A stretch of DNA of 64,000 bases from Gemmatimonadota bacterium (GTDB taxonomy: Bacteria > Gemmatimonadota > Gemmatimonadetes > Longimicrobiales > Gaopeijiaceae), in the NCBI GenBank assembly GCA_029262115.1, contig JAJCZZ010000072.1, positions 1-64,000 on the forward strand, written 5' to 3'. This document shows, in pieces, positions 8,742-22,252 of this stretch (position 1 is the stretch's first letter; each line of letters starts with the position of its first letter). The notes below the pieces were generated by a model. It made no database searches. It saw nothing but the letters and a program-made list of their open reading frames with translations, and had not been told where the DNA came from. A program made the position numbers and the translations under genes.

Positions 8742-8807
8742 GACCGGACCGTCGTGGCTCCTTACGCCTTCGGCCCACGCCGCGTCGCCCCCACGACTGC
8801 GTCGCCG

Positions 8808-9332
8808 CTACGCCTGCGGCGGATCGACTCCCACCCCACTCCCGTCCAGACTGTCGGCCAGCGCGTCGAGCGCGATCGCGTCCAACCTGCGCGTGATGTC
8901 CGGCCCCATCACACGACCGAGAAAGGTCAGCGGATGCGCGAGGTCCCAGTCGAGGAAGGGGTCGGGCCCCTCGCCGAGGTTGGCCAGGATCCGGATGACG
9001 AGATAGGCGTCGTCGATCAGCCCGGCGAGCCCCTGTGTCATCTCCGGAATCAGGTCCATCGGTTGGACGAAATAGTGCTCCGCATGATCCAGTACCGGCC
9101 CGATGACCGGCCCGAGGCTCCGCTCGTCCGCCTCCTGGCGCGCCCGCGCGAGGAAGACCGGAATCGAGTCGATCACTTCCTCGACGACGTCCGCGACCTC
9201 CCGGCGTTCCCGACCCGTCGAGTGGGGTAGCCGTCGCTCGACGAAACGCTCCAGCGACCGCCTACCGCCTCGGGCCTTTGCGCTGGCGATGATGGCCTGG
9301 ACATTCCGGATGCTGCTTTCGCTTCCCTTCAC
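8808..9332 (-). CDS. DUF1232 (YkvA-like) protein
   Basis: A 174-residue protein whose centre (PMDLIPEMTQGLAGLIDDAY, then LVIRIL) matches the DUF1232/YkvA motif, in which a Pro-Asp-Leu-Ile-Pro turn precedes a short hydrophobic helix with two Asp residues. The N-terminal half is a charged helical region (VVEEVIDSIPVFLARARQEA). The GTG start overlaps the stop of the upstream amidohydrolase gene by four bases (GTGA), so translation is coupled. The biochemical role of DUF1232 proteins is unknown, and a membrane-peripheral location is only presumed. Confidence 0.7.
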   Translation of the reverse strand: MKGSESSIRNVQAIIASAKARGGRRSLERFVERRLPHSTGRERREVADVVEEVIDSIPVFLARARQEADERSLGPVIGPVLDHAEHYFVQPMDLIPEMTQGLAGLIDDAYLVIRILANLGEGPDPFLDWDLAHPLTFLGRVMGPDITRRLDAIALDALADSLDGSGVGVDPPQA

Positions 9333-11020
9333 CGCGAGCTCCTGTAGACGACCTCACCGCCAACGACGGTGGCAACGACCTGCGCGCCCGCCACAGCCTC
9401 CTCCTCCGCGGTCAGCAGATCGGTATCCAGAATGGTCAGGTCCGCGAGCTTTCCGATCTCCAGTGACCCCTTGATGTCATCCTCGAACGCGGCAAACGCG
9501 GCATTGATGGTGTACGAGCGGAGCGCCTCGATTCGGTCCATCCGCTCACCGGGAAGAAAACGCTCGCCGGTGTTCATCATCCTGGAGATGGTCGCGTAGT
9601 AGCTCGCGATCGGATCGACGTTCTCCACAGGGGCGTCGGTGCCGTTGGCAATAACGGCTCCGGTCTCCATGAGCTTCCGCCAGACGTATGCGCCCTCGCT
9701 CGTTCGCCGGGCGCCGAGCTTCGCCTCGACCCAGGGCCCATCGGACGTGGCGTGCACCCCCTGCATGGATGCGATGACGCCCAACTCTCCGAACCGGGGG
9801 ATGTCGTCTGGATGAAGGTGCTGGGCATGCTCGATGCGCCAGCGGAGGTCGTCCTGGCCACTCCGCTCGTAGGCGGCTTCGAAGATGTCGAGGGTCTCCC
9901 GGTTCGCGCGATCGCCGATTGCGTGCACACACATCTGGTAGCCATGCTCCAGCGCCAGCCGCGAGGCTTCCTCGATGTCCTCGATCGAGGTCGTGTTGAG
10001 GCCCGCGCTGGACGGGAGATCCGCGTACGGCTCGAGCAGCCACGCGCCGTGCGACCCGAGCGCTCCGTCGATCGATTTCTTGATGCCACGGACGGTCAGC
10101 CGGTCGTTTCCGTACCCGATCATCCGGTAGGCCGCGAGGTTCTCCGCCATGTCGTCGTTGTCCGCCCGGATCATGACCCAGAGCCGGATCTTGAGCGCGT
10201 CGCCGTCGACCATCTGCTTGTACAGGTCGACGGTTTGGAAGCCGACGCCCGCGTCCTGGAAGGAGGTCAGCCCCTTCGAGAACGCTTCCTCCTGGGCGAG
10301 AAGCGCGACACGGCGGGGCTCCGACGGATTGGCCGCGCGGCGGGCGGGCCCCAGCAGCGCTGAGGCGGTCTCCCGGAAGGCTCCGATGGGCTCTCCCGCC
10401 GCGTCGCGCACAATCTCACCGCCCGACGGGTTCTCCGTGTCGGCCGTGATTCCCGACATCTCCATCGCACGCGCGTTGGCGAAGGTCGCGTGACCGCTCG
10501 CGTGCGTCAGGATGACCGGGTTGCCCGGCGAGACCTCGCTCAAGCCGTCGTGGTGGGGCAGACCGTCCACCTGTGGGTCGGGTCGGGTCGTCCACTTCTC
10601 CTGGTGCCAGCCCCGCCCGACGATCAGCTCGCCAGGCGCCGCGTTCCGCGCGGCCTCGGCAACCATGTTCACGATTTCGTCCCAGCTCTCCACATCCATC
10701 AGGTCGAGCTGAAGCGTGGACTGGCCCACTCCCATGTAGTGCCCGTGGGCCTCGATGAAGCCGGGATACGCCGTGGCTCCGGCCAGCTCGATTACCTCGG
10801 TCCCGGCGCCCACGTACTGGTCGACGTCGGCGGACAAACCCAGAGCGACGATGCGCCCGTCACGTGCTGCCAGAGCCTCCACCTCGGTACCAATCGCATC
10901 GACGGTTACGATCTTGCCTCCGCGCACCACCAGATCGGCGGGCTCGACCGAGTCACCCACACATCCCGACATCGTGAGCGTGACGGCCGCATAAACCAGG
11001 AGCGAGCGAGGACGGTACAT
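9329..11020 (-). CDS. YtcJ-like amidohydrolase lipoprotein
   Basis: An amidohydrolase_3 (YtcJ/NfdA-like) enzyme, 563 residues. ATG 11020 gives a lipoprotein signal with lipobox TMSGC. Metal-site elements follow the family order: GFIEAHGHYM, a bridging lysine in GIKKSIDGALGSHGAW, HAIGDRANRETL, RIEHAQHLHPDDIP and NGTDAPVENVDPI. Relatives hydrolyse N-substituted formamides or other amides, so the substrate is uncertain. Lipid anchoring places it in the periplasm or at the outer membrane. The DUF1232 gene overlaps its 3' end. The 154-bp spacer to the divergent HD-GYP gene shows no obvious operator. Confidence 0.85.
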   Translation of the reverse strand: MYRPRSLLVYAAVTLTMSGCVGDSVEPADLVVRGGKIVTVDAIGTEVEALAARDGRIVALGLSADVDQYVGAGTEVIELAGATAYPGFIEAHGHYMGVGQSTLQLDLMDVESWDEIVNMVAEAARNAAPGELIVGRGWHQEKWTTRPDPQVDGLPHHDGLSEVSPGNPVILTHASGHATFANARAMEMSGITADTENPSGGEIVRDAAGEPIGAFRETASALLGPARRAANPSEPRRVALLAQEEAFSKGLTSFQDAGVGFQTVDLYKQMVDGDALKIRLWVMIRADNDDMAENLAAYRMIGYGNDRLTVRGIKKSIDGALGSHGAWLLEPYADLPSSAGLNTTSIEDIEEASRLALEHGYQMCVHAIGDRANRETLDIFEAAYERSGQDDLRWRIEHAQHLHPDDIPRFGELGVIASMQGVHATSDGPWVEAKLGARRTSEGAYVWRKLMETGAVIANGTDAPVENVDPIASYYATISRMMNTGERFLPGERMDRIEALRSYTINAAFAAFEDDIKGSLEIGKLADLTILDTDLLTAEEEAVAGAQVVATVVGGEVVYRSSR

Positions 11021-11174
11021 TTGTGTCTCACCTCGAGAGTGTCCGTGGACCACGAGGATACACAGTGGCTATCGGCCCCACCGCAGGCCAGGGTCGGTGC
11101 ACTCGACCCCCGCCTCGCGGGGCGAGCCCTGTCTCGATAGACTCCCACCTCTCATCCATCCCGAAAGGCCATCG

Positions 11175-11672
11175 ATGTACGATTCCGCGTGCCGAGTTCT
11201 CGTCGTCGACGACGACCCCGAGGTGCGGTTCCTCCACCGACAGTACCTGGAGTTGGGGATCCCCGATCGGATCCTCCTGAAACCCGGCCCCCTCGACGAC
11301 GAGGAGCGCCGGATCATGAACACCCACACCACCATCGGTGCCCAGATCCTGGCGGATTCACCGTCGCCGGTCATTCGACTGGGGGAGATGATCGCGCTGC
11401 GGCACCACGAGAAGTGGGACGGTAAGGGGTACCCTGAGGGCCTCGGCGAGGAGGATATCCCACTGGAAGCGCGCATCTGCTCGGTCGTGGACTTCTTCGA
11501 CGCGCTCACGATGGATCGACCGTACCGAGGGGCCGTGTCCAACGACGAGGTCGTGATGATGATGCACGAGGAGGCCGAACGGCACTTCGATCCGCGCGTC
11601 ATCGAGGCCTTCCCCGAGACACGTGCCGAGATCGAGGCGATCCAGTCCGAGTACGGTACCGAAGACGCGTAA
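11175..11672 (+). CDS. Internally deleted receiver/HD-GYP protein
   Basis: A 165-residue protein whose first ~20 residues are the start of a response-regulator receiver (RVLVVDDDPEVRFLHRQYLE). The reading then runs, in frame, into the second half of an HD-GYP c-di-GMP phosphodiesterase (LGIPDRILLKPGPLDDEERR, then HTTIGAQIL and the HHEKWDGKGYP signature). The rest of the receiver, including the phospho-acceptor Asp, the linker and the HD metal-binding helix that normally precedes GIPD are absent. Known HD-GYP enzymes need that HD pair, so phosphodiesterase activity is unlikely. The HD-GYP part otherwise looks conserved (SVVDFFDALTMDRPYR), and the frame is intact, so it may act as a binding protein or be a recent deletion product. 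Confidence 0.75.
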   Translation: MYDSACRVLVVDDDPEVRFLHRQYLELGIPDRILLKPGPLDDEERRIMNTHTTIGAQILADSPSPVIRLGEMIALRHHEKWDGKGYPEGLGEEDIPLEARICSVVDFFDALTMDRPYRGAVSNDEVVMMMHEEAERHFDPRVIEAFPETRAEIEAIQSEYGTEDA

Positions 11673-11687
11673 CGGGTCAGCGCTTTC

Positions 11688-12467
11688 ATGAGCCAGCTTC
11701 AACACGGCCCCGTCCGCTGGGCCCTCGCCTCGGTCGTGACCCTCCTCGTCGGCCTCGCCTTCCTGCCTCGCTCGACCGCCGGGCAGGCGGCTCCCACCAA
11801 GTACTGGCAGTCCCAACTCGAGTTCGGTCTCAACGGGGCGTCGGGAAACAGTTCGTTTTCCATCCTTCGGGGTGGGTTCACGGCCAAGCGCGTGAAGACC
11901 GACGAATACGAGCTCGACTTCCGTACCCTCGTGCGCTACGGGAAGAACGATGAAAAGGTGATCGCCAACGACGTCAAGGCGTCACTCAAGTTCGACTGGC
12001 GGCCTCTGGAGAGGTTCTCACCCTTCGTCTTCGTCGACGCCGCCCGCGATCGGATTCGGAGGCTCGACTTCCAGGCGAATGGTGGGGCCGGCATGAAATG
12101 GACGGTTTCGGAGGACGACCGTAGGAGCCTTTCGCTGAGTTGGGCCGGAATCTTCGACTACCAGAATTTCGACCCGCCGGAAGGCTCGACCGCGGAGGGC
12201 TCCGAGCTTCTCGGACGCTCCAGCTTTCGACTCAAGCTCGAACAGAAGCTCGGTGAGCGGGCAAAGTTCGAGCACGTCTCGTTCTACCAACCGGCTTTTT
12301 CTGAGATCGCCGACTACGTCGTTGAAGTGACGAACTCGCTCTCCAGCAGCGTCCTCGGCAATCTCACAATGGTCGTCGAATACCTGTATCTGCGAGACTC
12401 GCGCCCGCCACCCGGCGCCGAGACCGACGACCAGAAATACTCGGTCCTGTTCCGCTACGCATTCTGA
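11688..12467 (+). CDS. DUF481 outer-membrane protein
   Basis: A 259-residue protein with an N-terminal signal (ALASVVTLLVGLAFLPRSTA) and alternating beta-strand sequence typical of the YdiY/DUF481 family of small outer-membrane barrels. It ends in YSVLFRYAF, the C-terminal aromatic signature recognised for outer-membrane insertion. The start at ATG 11688 lies 15 bp after the HD-GYP gene and the translocase-like gene starts 8 bp beyond its stop, suggesting one transcript. Function of the family is unknown; some members respond to acid or salt stress. Confidence 0.78.
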   Translation: MSQLQHGPVRWALASVVTLLVGLAFLPRSTAGQAAPTKYWQSQLEFGLNGASGNSSFSILRGGFTAKRVKTDEYELDFRTLVRYGKNDEKVIANDVKASLKFDWRPLERFSPFVFVDAARDRIRRLDFQANGGAGMKWTVSEDDRRSLSLSWAGIFDYQNFDPPEGSTAEGSELLGRSSFRLKLEQKLGERAKFEHVSFYQPAFSEIADYVVEVTNSLSSSVLGNLTMVVEYLYLRDSRPPPGAETDDQKYSVLFRYAF

Positions 12468-12475
12468 CCGCTCCC

Positions 12476-15400
12476 GTGAGGGTACGGCCGCGGGGCCTCG
12501 CCAGACTCCTCAATCTGAGGGAGGGCGAAGGGCGCCAGCTGTCGGTGCTCGGCAGTTACCTGCTGCTTACGACCGTGGTCACGACGGTCCTGTCCGCGTC
12601 CCAGAACGGTCTGTTTCTGTCCGTCTATCCGGGGAACTTGATTCCTCATGCCGTCATCGCGGCCGCCTTGGTCACCGCTGTCGTTGCGATCCTATTCGGC
12701 GGCGCGATATCGGGGACGGCCAGGCGCTCCTTGGCGCTCTGGCTGACGCTCGTGCTTGGGCTGAGTCTCGTCGCGAGTCGAACCGTCTTCGGATTGGCAC
12801 CGCGCTCGGCGTTCGTCCTGTACGTGTGGCTCTCCACCGTGCAGGTCCTGATCCTGACGCAGGCGTGGGACTACGTGGGCGACCTGCTCGCGGGACGGCA
12901 GGCCAAGCGCCTCATACCGCTCGTGGGCACCGGAGCCAGCGTCGGCGCCCTGCTCGGAGGAGCGGCCCTCGCTCCGGTCGTGCTCCTGATCGGGACCCCG
13001 AACCTTCTTCTGGTCGCGACGGTCCTGATGGGTATGTCCCTCCCACTCCTTTGGATGGTGCCCGAACCGGAGGAGATGGTGGACTCGGGCGAGGAGTCGC
13101 ATACGGGGCTCTCCGCCTTCGTCGACGCGACCTCGCTGGGAATGCGCAGTCTCGTCGGCCAACCACTCCTTCGGGTCATGGCGGTGTCGGCGCTCTTCTT
13201 CGCGCTGACCAGCACGCTCATCGAGCTCCAGTACAAGCTGGCGCTCCAGTCCAACTTCGAGCAGGACCAGATCACGGCGGTCTATGGGCTGATGACGGCC
13301 CTGGTGGGTGCGGGCACCCTCGTAGTGCAGTTGATGGCCTCGCGATACATCTTCCCGCGACTCGGCGTTTCCTTTGCGACGCGGATGCATGCCGGCCTCC
13401 TGGCCCTCGGTGCCGCCGGCGCCGCGGTCTTCTCTGGCTTTCTTGTTCGGGCGGCGCTCCAGGTCCTGGATGATGTCCTCCAGCACTCCCTCCAGAAGCC
13501 GGTCGAGCAGGTCTCGCTCCTTCCCTTCGCCGGCCGGGTCAAGAGCGCGTCGGCGGCAACGATCGGCGGGGTGGTGAAGCCCCTGTCGCAAGCGGCAGGG
13601 GGTCTGCTGGCGATCGCGCTTATCTCCCAGGGCCGCCTCCTGGCCTTCGCCACGGTCGCGACCGCCACGATGGCATTCGCGCTCCTGACCCGTCATCGCG
13701 GGCTGTACCTCGCGGCTCTGGAGAGCGCCCTTTCGCGGCACGCGGTGGACTTTCGAACCACTGATGACGTGCCGCTTCTTGCCGATCGCGAAGCGCTGTC
13801 CGTCCTGGATCGTGGCCTCGCCGATCCGGATCCGCTCGTCGTGGTCTTCTCCCTGTCTCTTCTGGAGAGAGTACCTGCCGATGACGCGCTCATCCGAGCC
13901 ATCCGACTTCTCGACCACGAGCAGGCGGAAGTGCGAGCGGAGGCTACCCGGATCGTTGGCCTCGTTGGCATGGACGCACCAGAAGAGGCGCATAAACTGC
14001 TGATTCAACGACTCTCCCACGAGTCGTCCCCGTTGGTTCTGGCGGCGCTACTCCGCAGTCTCGGCACCCTCGGTGCGGGTGGCTACGAACAGATACGGCC
14101 CTTCGAAACGACCGACGACCCTTCAGTCTGTCGGGAGGCTATTGCCGCGTCCGCGAGACTGGGGGCGACCGACATCGAGCAGCGTATGCGTGCTGACCTT
14201 CGCGGGGAGAACTCGGTGGATCGTGCGACCGCAGCCTGGGTGGTTGGCGAGCTTCGCGTGTCCCGCCTCATGGGCGACGTGGCCGCCGCCGTCGACGACG
14301 ATGCCGCCCGACCGGAGGCTCTACGCTCACTCAGGCGACTCGGGGAGGCCGCGGTACCCATCCTGTCGGGACTGATGGAGCGCAGAGCCCTTCCCCTGCC
14401 AGTTCGCCGAAGTCTGGTCACGACGCTCGCCGAGATCCCGCATCCTTCCGCACGTCAGGCCCTCCTTCGCCTCGTCGAGGAACCCGCCCTGGGCCCGCCA
14501 GCCCTGCACTCCCTGAGACGCCTGCGCAGCGAGGGTGTGCTGGACCCAGTCGATCCGAAACGGATCCGCCCGCTGCTCGAGGGGGAAATGCGACGTGGCT
14601 TTCGGTACGGCCTGGTGTCGCGAGCACTAGCGGACCGGCCCGGCGAATCGCAGCGCTTCATCTCCGAGGAACTCGACGGGCTCCGGCGCAGAGCGGTCTA
14701 CCGCGCGTTGCGTCTGCTCGCGCTGACCCACGATCCGACCTTGCTCGATACGGTGCAACGAGCGTTGTTCTCTCCGGCGGCGCGCGACAAGAGCAACGCC
14801 ATCGAACTTCTGGAGGGCACCCTCGCGCACGACGATGCGGCTCTGGTCGTTCCGCTCGCGGAGACGGAGATCGACGGTGTCACCTATGCCGCTGCGGTGC
14901 TGGCCCTCCCCGAAGCCTCCGAGCTCGAGAAACACCCGTTGGAAGGGCTTCTTGCAGACCAAGATTGGTGGCCGCGCGCTCTGGCGCTCCATGGCCTCGG
15001 CAGGCACGACGAGATTTCGGTCCCGGGTCGCGAACCCAGGCACTCCCAGGAGGAAGCAGGCATGATTCCGCTCATCGAACGCGTCATGATTCTCAAGGGC
15101 AGTCAGCTCTTTCGCTACTTCCCGGGAAACGACCTGGCGGGGATCGCCTCCCTGGCCGAGGTCGTCCACCTCGAGGACGACGAAGTCGTGTTCGAGCAAG
15201 GCGATGTAGGAGACGCCTTCTACATGGTCGTACGCGGCGGAATCCGAATCAGCCGCGGGAGCACGGAACTGGCCCTGCTCGGTCCGAGAGAAGGCTTCGG
15301 CGAGATGGCGATCCTCGATCAGGAGACGCGCTCGGCGACCGCCTCGGCCGCCGAGGCGACCACGCTCCTCCGTATCGACCGAGATTCGTTCGACCGCCTG

Positions 15401-15490
15401 GTCGAGCAGAACCCGTCCGTTGCGCGTGGCATCTATCGGATGCTGACCAAACGGCTGCGTAACACCCTCGCGCAAGTCGCCGCAGGGTAA
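12476..15490 (+). CDS. ATP/ADP-translocase-like protein with HEAT repeats and cNMP domain
   Basis: A 1004-residue fusion. Residues ~25-425 form about 12 membrane helices resembling the Npt1/Npt2 nucleotide-transporter group of the MFS (QAWDYVGDLLAGRQAKRLIP is the most family-like block). Residues ~440-850 are HEAT-like helical repeats (for example VVFSLSLLERVPADDALIRA). Residues ~880-1000 are a cyclic-nucleotide-binding fold (EVVFEQGDVGDAFYMVVRGG and FGEMAILDQETRSATASA, where the usual Gly-Glu pair and the cNMP arginine are recognisable). Such fusions are seen in environmental bacteria, where the membrane part is probably not an energy-parasite ATP importer. The cNMP domain suggests nucleotide-gated control. 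GTG 12476 is the first start after the DUF481 stop. Confidence 0.8.
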   Translation: MRVRPRGLARLLNLREGEGRQLSVLGSYLLLTTVVTTVLSASQNGLFLSVYPGNLIPHAVIAAALVTAVVAILFGGAISGTARRSLALWLTLVLGLSLVASRTVFGLAPRSAFVLYVWLSTVQVLILTQAWDYVGDLLAGRQAKRLIPLVGTGASVGALLGGAALAPVVLLIGTPNLLLVATVLMGMSLPLLWMVPEPEEMVDSGEESHTGLSAFVDATSLGMRSLVGQPLLRVMAVSALFFALTSTLIELQYKLALQSNFEQDQITAVYGLMTALVGAGTLVVQLMASRYIFPRLGVSFATRMHAGLLALGAAGAAVFSGFLVRAALQVLDDVLQHSLQKPVEQVSLLPFAGRVKSASAATIGGVVKPLSQAAGGLLAIALISQGRLLAFATVATATMAFALLTRHRGLYLAALESALSRHAVDFRTTDDVPLLADREALSVLDRGLADPDPLVVVFSLSLLERVPADDALIRAIRLLDHEQAEVRAEATRIVGLVGMDAPEEAHKLLIQRLSHESSPLVLAALLRSLGTLGAGGYEQIRPFETTDDPSVCREAIAASARLGATDIEQRMRADLRGENSVDRATAAWVVGELRVSRLMGDVAAAVDDDAARPEALRSLRRLGEAAVPILSGLMERRALPLPVRRSLVTTLAEIPHPSARQALLRLVEEPALGPPALHSLRRLRSEGVLDPVDPKRIRPLLEGEMRRGFRYGLVSRALADRPGESQRFISEELDGLRRRAVYRALRLLALTHDPTLLDTVQRALFSPAARDKSNAIELLEGTLAHDDAALVVPLAETEIDGVTYAAAVLALPEASELEKHPLEGLLADQDWWPRALALHGLGRHDEISVPGREPRHSQEEAGMIPLIERVMILKGSQLFRYFPGNDLAGIASLAEVVHLEDDEVVFEQGDVGDAFYMVVRGGIRISRGSTELALLGPREGFGEMAILDQETRSATASAAEATTLLRIDRDSFDRLVEQNPSVARGIYRMLTKRLRNTLAQVAAG

Positions 15491-15501
15491 GCGGTGCGAA
15501 G

Positions 15502-19311
<3,810 letters not shown>

Positions 19312-21550
19312 GCGAAGGCTGTTGGCCACCACGCTGACCGAGCTGGCCGCCATGGCGACCGCGGCGAGAATCGGGTGGAGGGAGCGAAGCATGTCCGGGA
19401 CCCAGTCGAGCGGGTAGAGGACACCCGCCGCCACCGGGATGAGCACGACGTTGTAGGCGAACGCCCACACGAGATTCTGACGGATCGTCCTCATGGTCGC
19501 CTTCGAGAGCGCCAGGGCCTCCGGCACGGACCGGAGGTCGCCGCGCATGAGCGTGACGTCGGCGGCCTCGATGGCCACGTCGGTCCCGGTCCCGAGGGCC
19601 ACACCGACGTCAGCCTGGGCGAGAGCGGGCGCGTCGTTGATACCGTCGCCGACCATCGCAACGCGCAGTCCTTCCGCCTGCAACGACGATACAGCGGCGG
19701 CTTTCTGGTCGGGAAGCACCTCCGCCATCACCTCGTCGATCCCGACCTCCCTCGCGACCGCGTCGGCCACCGTGCGGTTGTCCCCGGTGAGCATCACGAC
19801 CCGCACTCCGCGGCCGCGGAGGGAACGCACCGCCTCGGCGGACCCCTCCTTCACCTCGTCCGCGACACCGACCAGACCCACCACCACTCCCGCTTCGGCG
19901 ACCCAGAGCACCGTCCAGGCACGCGCTTCCATGGTGGTCGCGGCATCCGTCAGACCGCTGGGATCGACGCCCTGCTCCTCCATCATTCGACGGCTCCCGA
20001 CGAGCACCGGCTGGCCCGCTCGCTCCGCCGAGACCCCTCTCCCGGGGGTCGCGGAGAAGCCCGAGGCAGGTTCTGCGGAAATGCCCCGGTCCCGGGCACC
20101 TGCCACCACCGCTCGCGCCAGCGGATGCTCGCTGTTGATCTCCACCGCGGCGGCAATGGTCAGGACCACGGCCTCGGATGACCCGGTCGCGAAGGCGATC
20201 TCGCGAACCACCGGAGCGCCCGCCGTGACCGTCCCCGTCTTGTCCAGCACAACGACGTCGACGTCCTCGGAGGACTCGAGCGCCTCCGAGTTCCTGAACA
20301 GGATCCCACGTGCCGCGCCCCGTCCCGTTCCAACCATGACGGCCGTTGGGGTGGCCAGGCCGAGCGCACACGGACAGGCGATCACGAGAACCGCCACGAG
20401 CCGAATGATGGCCGGGGTGAAGCCGGCCCCGACCACGAGCCACCACACCAGAAACGTGATGACCGCCAGGACGAGCACGATCGGAACGAACCAACTCGCC
20501 ACCCGGTCGGCCAGTCGCTGAATCGGTGCTTTGCTGCCCTGGGCCTGCTCCACCATGTGGACGATGCGCGCCAGCGCCGTATCCGCGCCCACCTGTGTGG
20601 CCCGAACGCGCAACACGCCGTGGGCGTTGATCGTGGCCCCGGCCACCTCGTCACCCGGCGACCGCTCCACCGGCATGCTCTCGCCGGTCAGCATGCTCTC
20701 GTCCACGGCTGAGTGTCCCTCGGTCACGACGCCGTCCACCGGAATCCGCTCTCCTGGCCGCACGAGGACGACATCGCCGACGACCACCTCGGAGAGGGGC
20801 ACGAGCACTTCGCCCGAATCGCGAAGGACCGTCGCGGTGTCGGGCTGGAGCTTCATCAACTCCCGGATGGCCGCGGACGCCTGCCCTTTGGCCTTCGTCT
20901 CCAGCAGCTTCCCGAGCTTGATCAAGGTGATGATCAGCGCGGCGGTCTCGAAATATACGTGGTCGCCGACGGCGGACGACCCCGTGGTGAGCACCACGGT
21001 GACGACGACGGAGTAGACGAACGCCACCGTCGACCCCAGGGCCACCAGAACGTCCATGTTCGCGGCGCCATTTCGGAGTGCCTTCCACCCACCGACGTAG
21101 TAGTCCCACCCGACGTAGAACTGCACGGGGGCCGCCAGCACGAGCATGAGCCAATTCACCCATGGGGCGTGCGCCCACGGCCCGATGAGACCGAAGTCGC
21201 GCGCCATGCTCAGGACGAACAGCGGGAGCGAGAACGCCGCGCCGACGAGGAAGGCGCGCCGCTGGTGCGCTAGCTCGGCGGCCCGGGCGGTGGCCTCGGA
21301 ATCGCCCCCATCTCCGGCGGACGTCCGCACCACACCGTAGCCGACACGCTCGACCGCGCGGATCAGATCGTCCACGTCCACCTCGGAATCGAGTTCGACC
21401 GTGGCTCGCTCCGTGGCGTAGTTCACGGCCGCGCTGCGCACGCCGTCCGACTTCTTCAGCGTACGCTCGATGGTGGCCGCGCAATTCGCGCACGTCATCC
21501 CGGTGATGGGGAGCGTGATTTCCGTGAGCACCTGGTCGGTCATGCTCGCA

Positions 21551-21760
21551 TCATCCCTTCGGCGGGTACCCGATGTCGCTCATCTCCTTCTCGATGGCCA
21601 CCCAATCGGTGGCCTCGGGATCCCAGGAGATCACAACCTCCCTGGTTTTCGCGTCACCCTTCACGGAAGCGACGCCGTTCGCTTCGGCGACCTCGCGCTG
21701 GATGGTGTTCACGCAGTGCCCGCACGAGATGTTGGGTACTGTCACGGTCTTCTCTTCCAT
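21551..21760 (-). CDS. copZ: CopZ-like copper chaperone
   Basis: A 69-residue heavy-metal-associated domain. ATG 21760 is chosen because the longer frame encodes a basic, non-conserved extension overlapping csoR. The metal site is the CxxC pair C13 and C16 in [15 protein letters not shown], and the rest follows the beta-alpha-beta ferredoxin-like pattern to a C-terminal GYPP. The protein likely delivers Cu(I) to the CopA N-terminal domain or to CsoR in the cytoplasm. It is located between csoR and copA. Confidence 0.9.
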   Translation of the reverse strand: MEEKTVTVPNISCGHCVNTIQREVAEANGVASVKGDAKTREVVISWDPEATDWVAIEKEMSDIGYPPKG

Positions 21761-21813
21761 GTCCGATTCTCCTGAGTGTGCAGTTGTGGCGGCGCGCACC
21801 GCACCGTGCGGCT

Positions 21814-22092
21814 CTACGCCTTCCCTGTCGCCTCGAAAACCTCCATGAGCTCGCGCAGGACGCGCTCCTTGGCGGCGTCGTCGGAGCCGCGAACGGCGTG
21901 GGTCACACATGAGTGCAAGTGGTGATCCAGCACCGCGGCGCTCACCTTCTTGAGGGCCCGCTGCACCGCCAGGATCTGGTTCACCACATCCACGCAGTAC
22001 GCACCTTCTTCGACCATGCGTTCGATGCCCCGAACGTGACCCTCCACGCTCTTCAGCCGTCTGACGATGCTCGTCGTGCGTTCATCCGCCAT
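21814..22092 (-). CDS. csoR: CsoR-family copper-sensing repressor
   Basis: A 92-residue four-helix repressor of the CsoR/RcnR family (RRLKSVEGHVRGIERMVEEG, LDHHLHSCVTHAV). Ligand residues C33, H58 and C62 have the exact 25- and 4-residue spacing of Cu(I)-binding CsoR, which distinguishes it from the nickel sensor RcnR. It is first in the csoR-copZ-copA operon, and a GC-rich palindromic operator lies about 40-70 bp upstream, so autorepression released by Cu(I) is expected. No formaldehyde-detoxification gene is present, arguing against an FrmR role. Confidence 0.93.
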   Translation of the reverse strand: MADERTTSIVRRLKSVEGHVRGIERMVEEGAYCVDVVNQILAVQRALKKVSAAVLDHHLHSCVTHAVRGSDDAAKERVLRELMEVFEATGKA

Positions 22093-22133
22093 GCGTATCC
22101 TCGGGGTGTCGACTGGGTCTCTCTACCGAACAT

Positions 22134-22161
22134 GATACCCTGCCCCCCAGGGGGGGGTCAA
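22134..22161. promoter_or_regulatory. Candidate CsoR operator
   Basis: A near-palindrome, GATACCCTGCCCCCC followed by AGGGGGGGGTCA, sits 42-69 bp upstream of csoR on the minus strand. CsoR operators are typically a TACCC half, a short C/G-rich core and a GGGGTA half, and this site matches that architecture closely. Repression of csoR-copZ-copA by CsoR at this site is inferred from motif and position. Confidence 0.75.
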
Positions 22162-22252
22162 GAGTGGCGCGTGCGCCCCACTACCCGGAACATCCACGGA
22201 TCCGCGAGATCCGGGTGATCCCCCACGGTCTGGGCGGAACGGCAGATGCACG

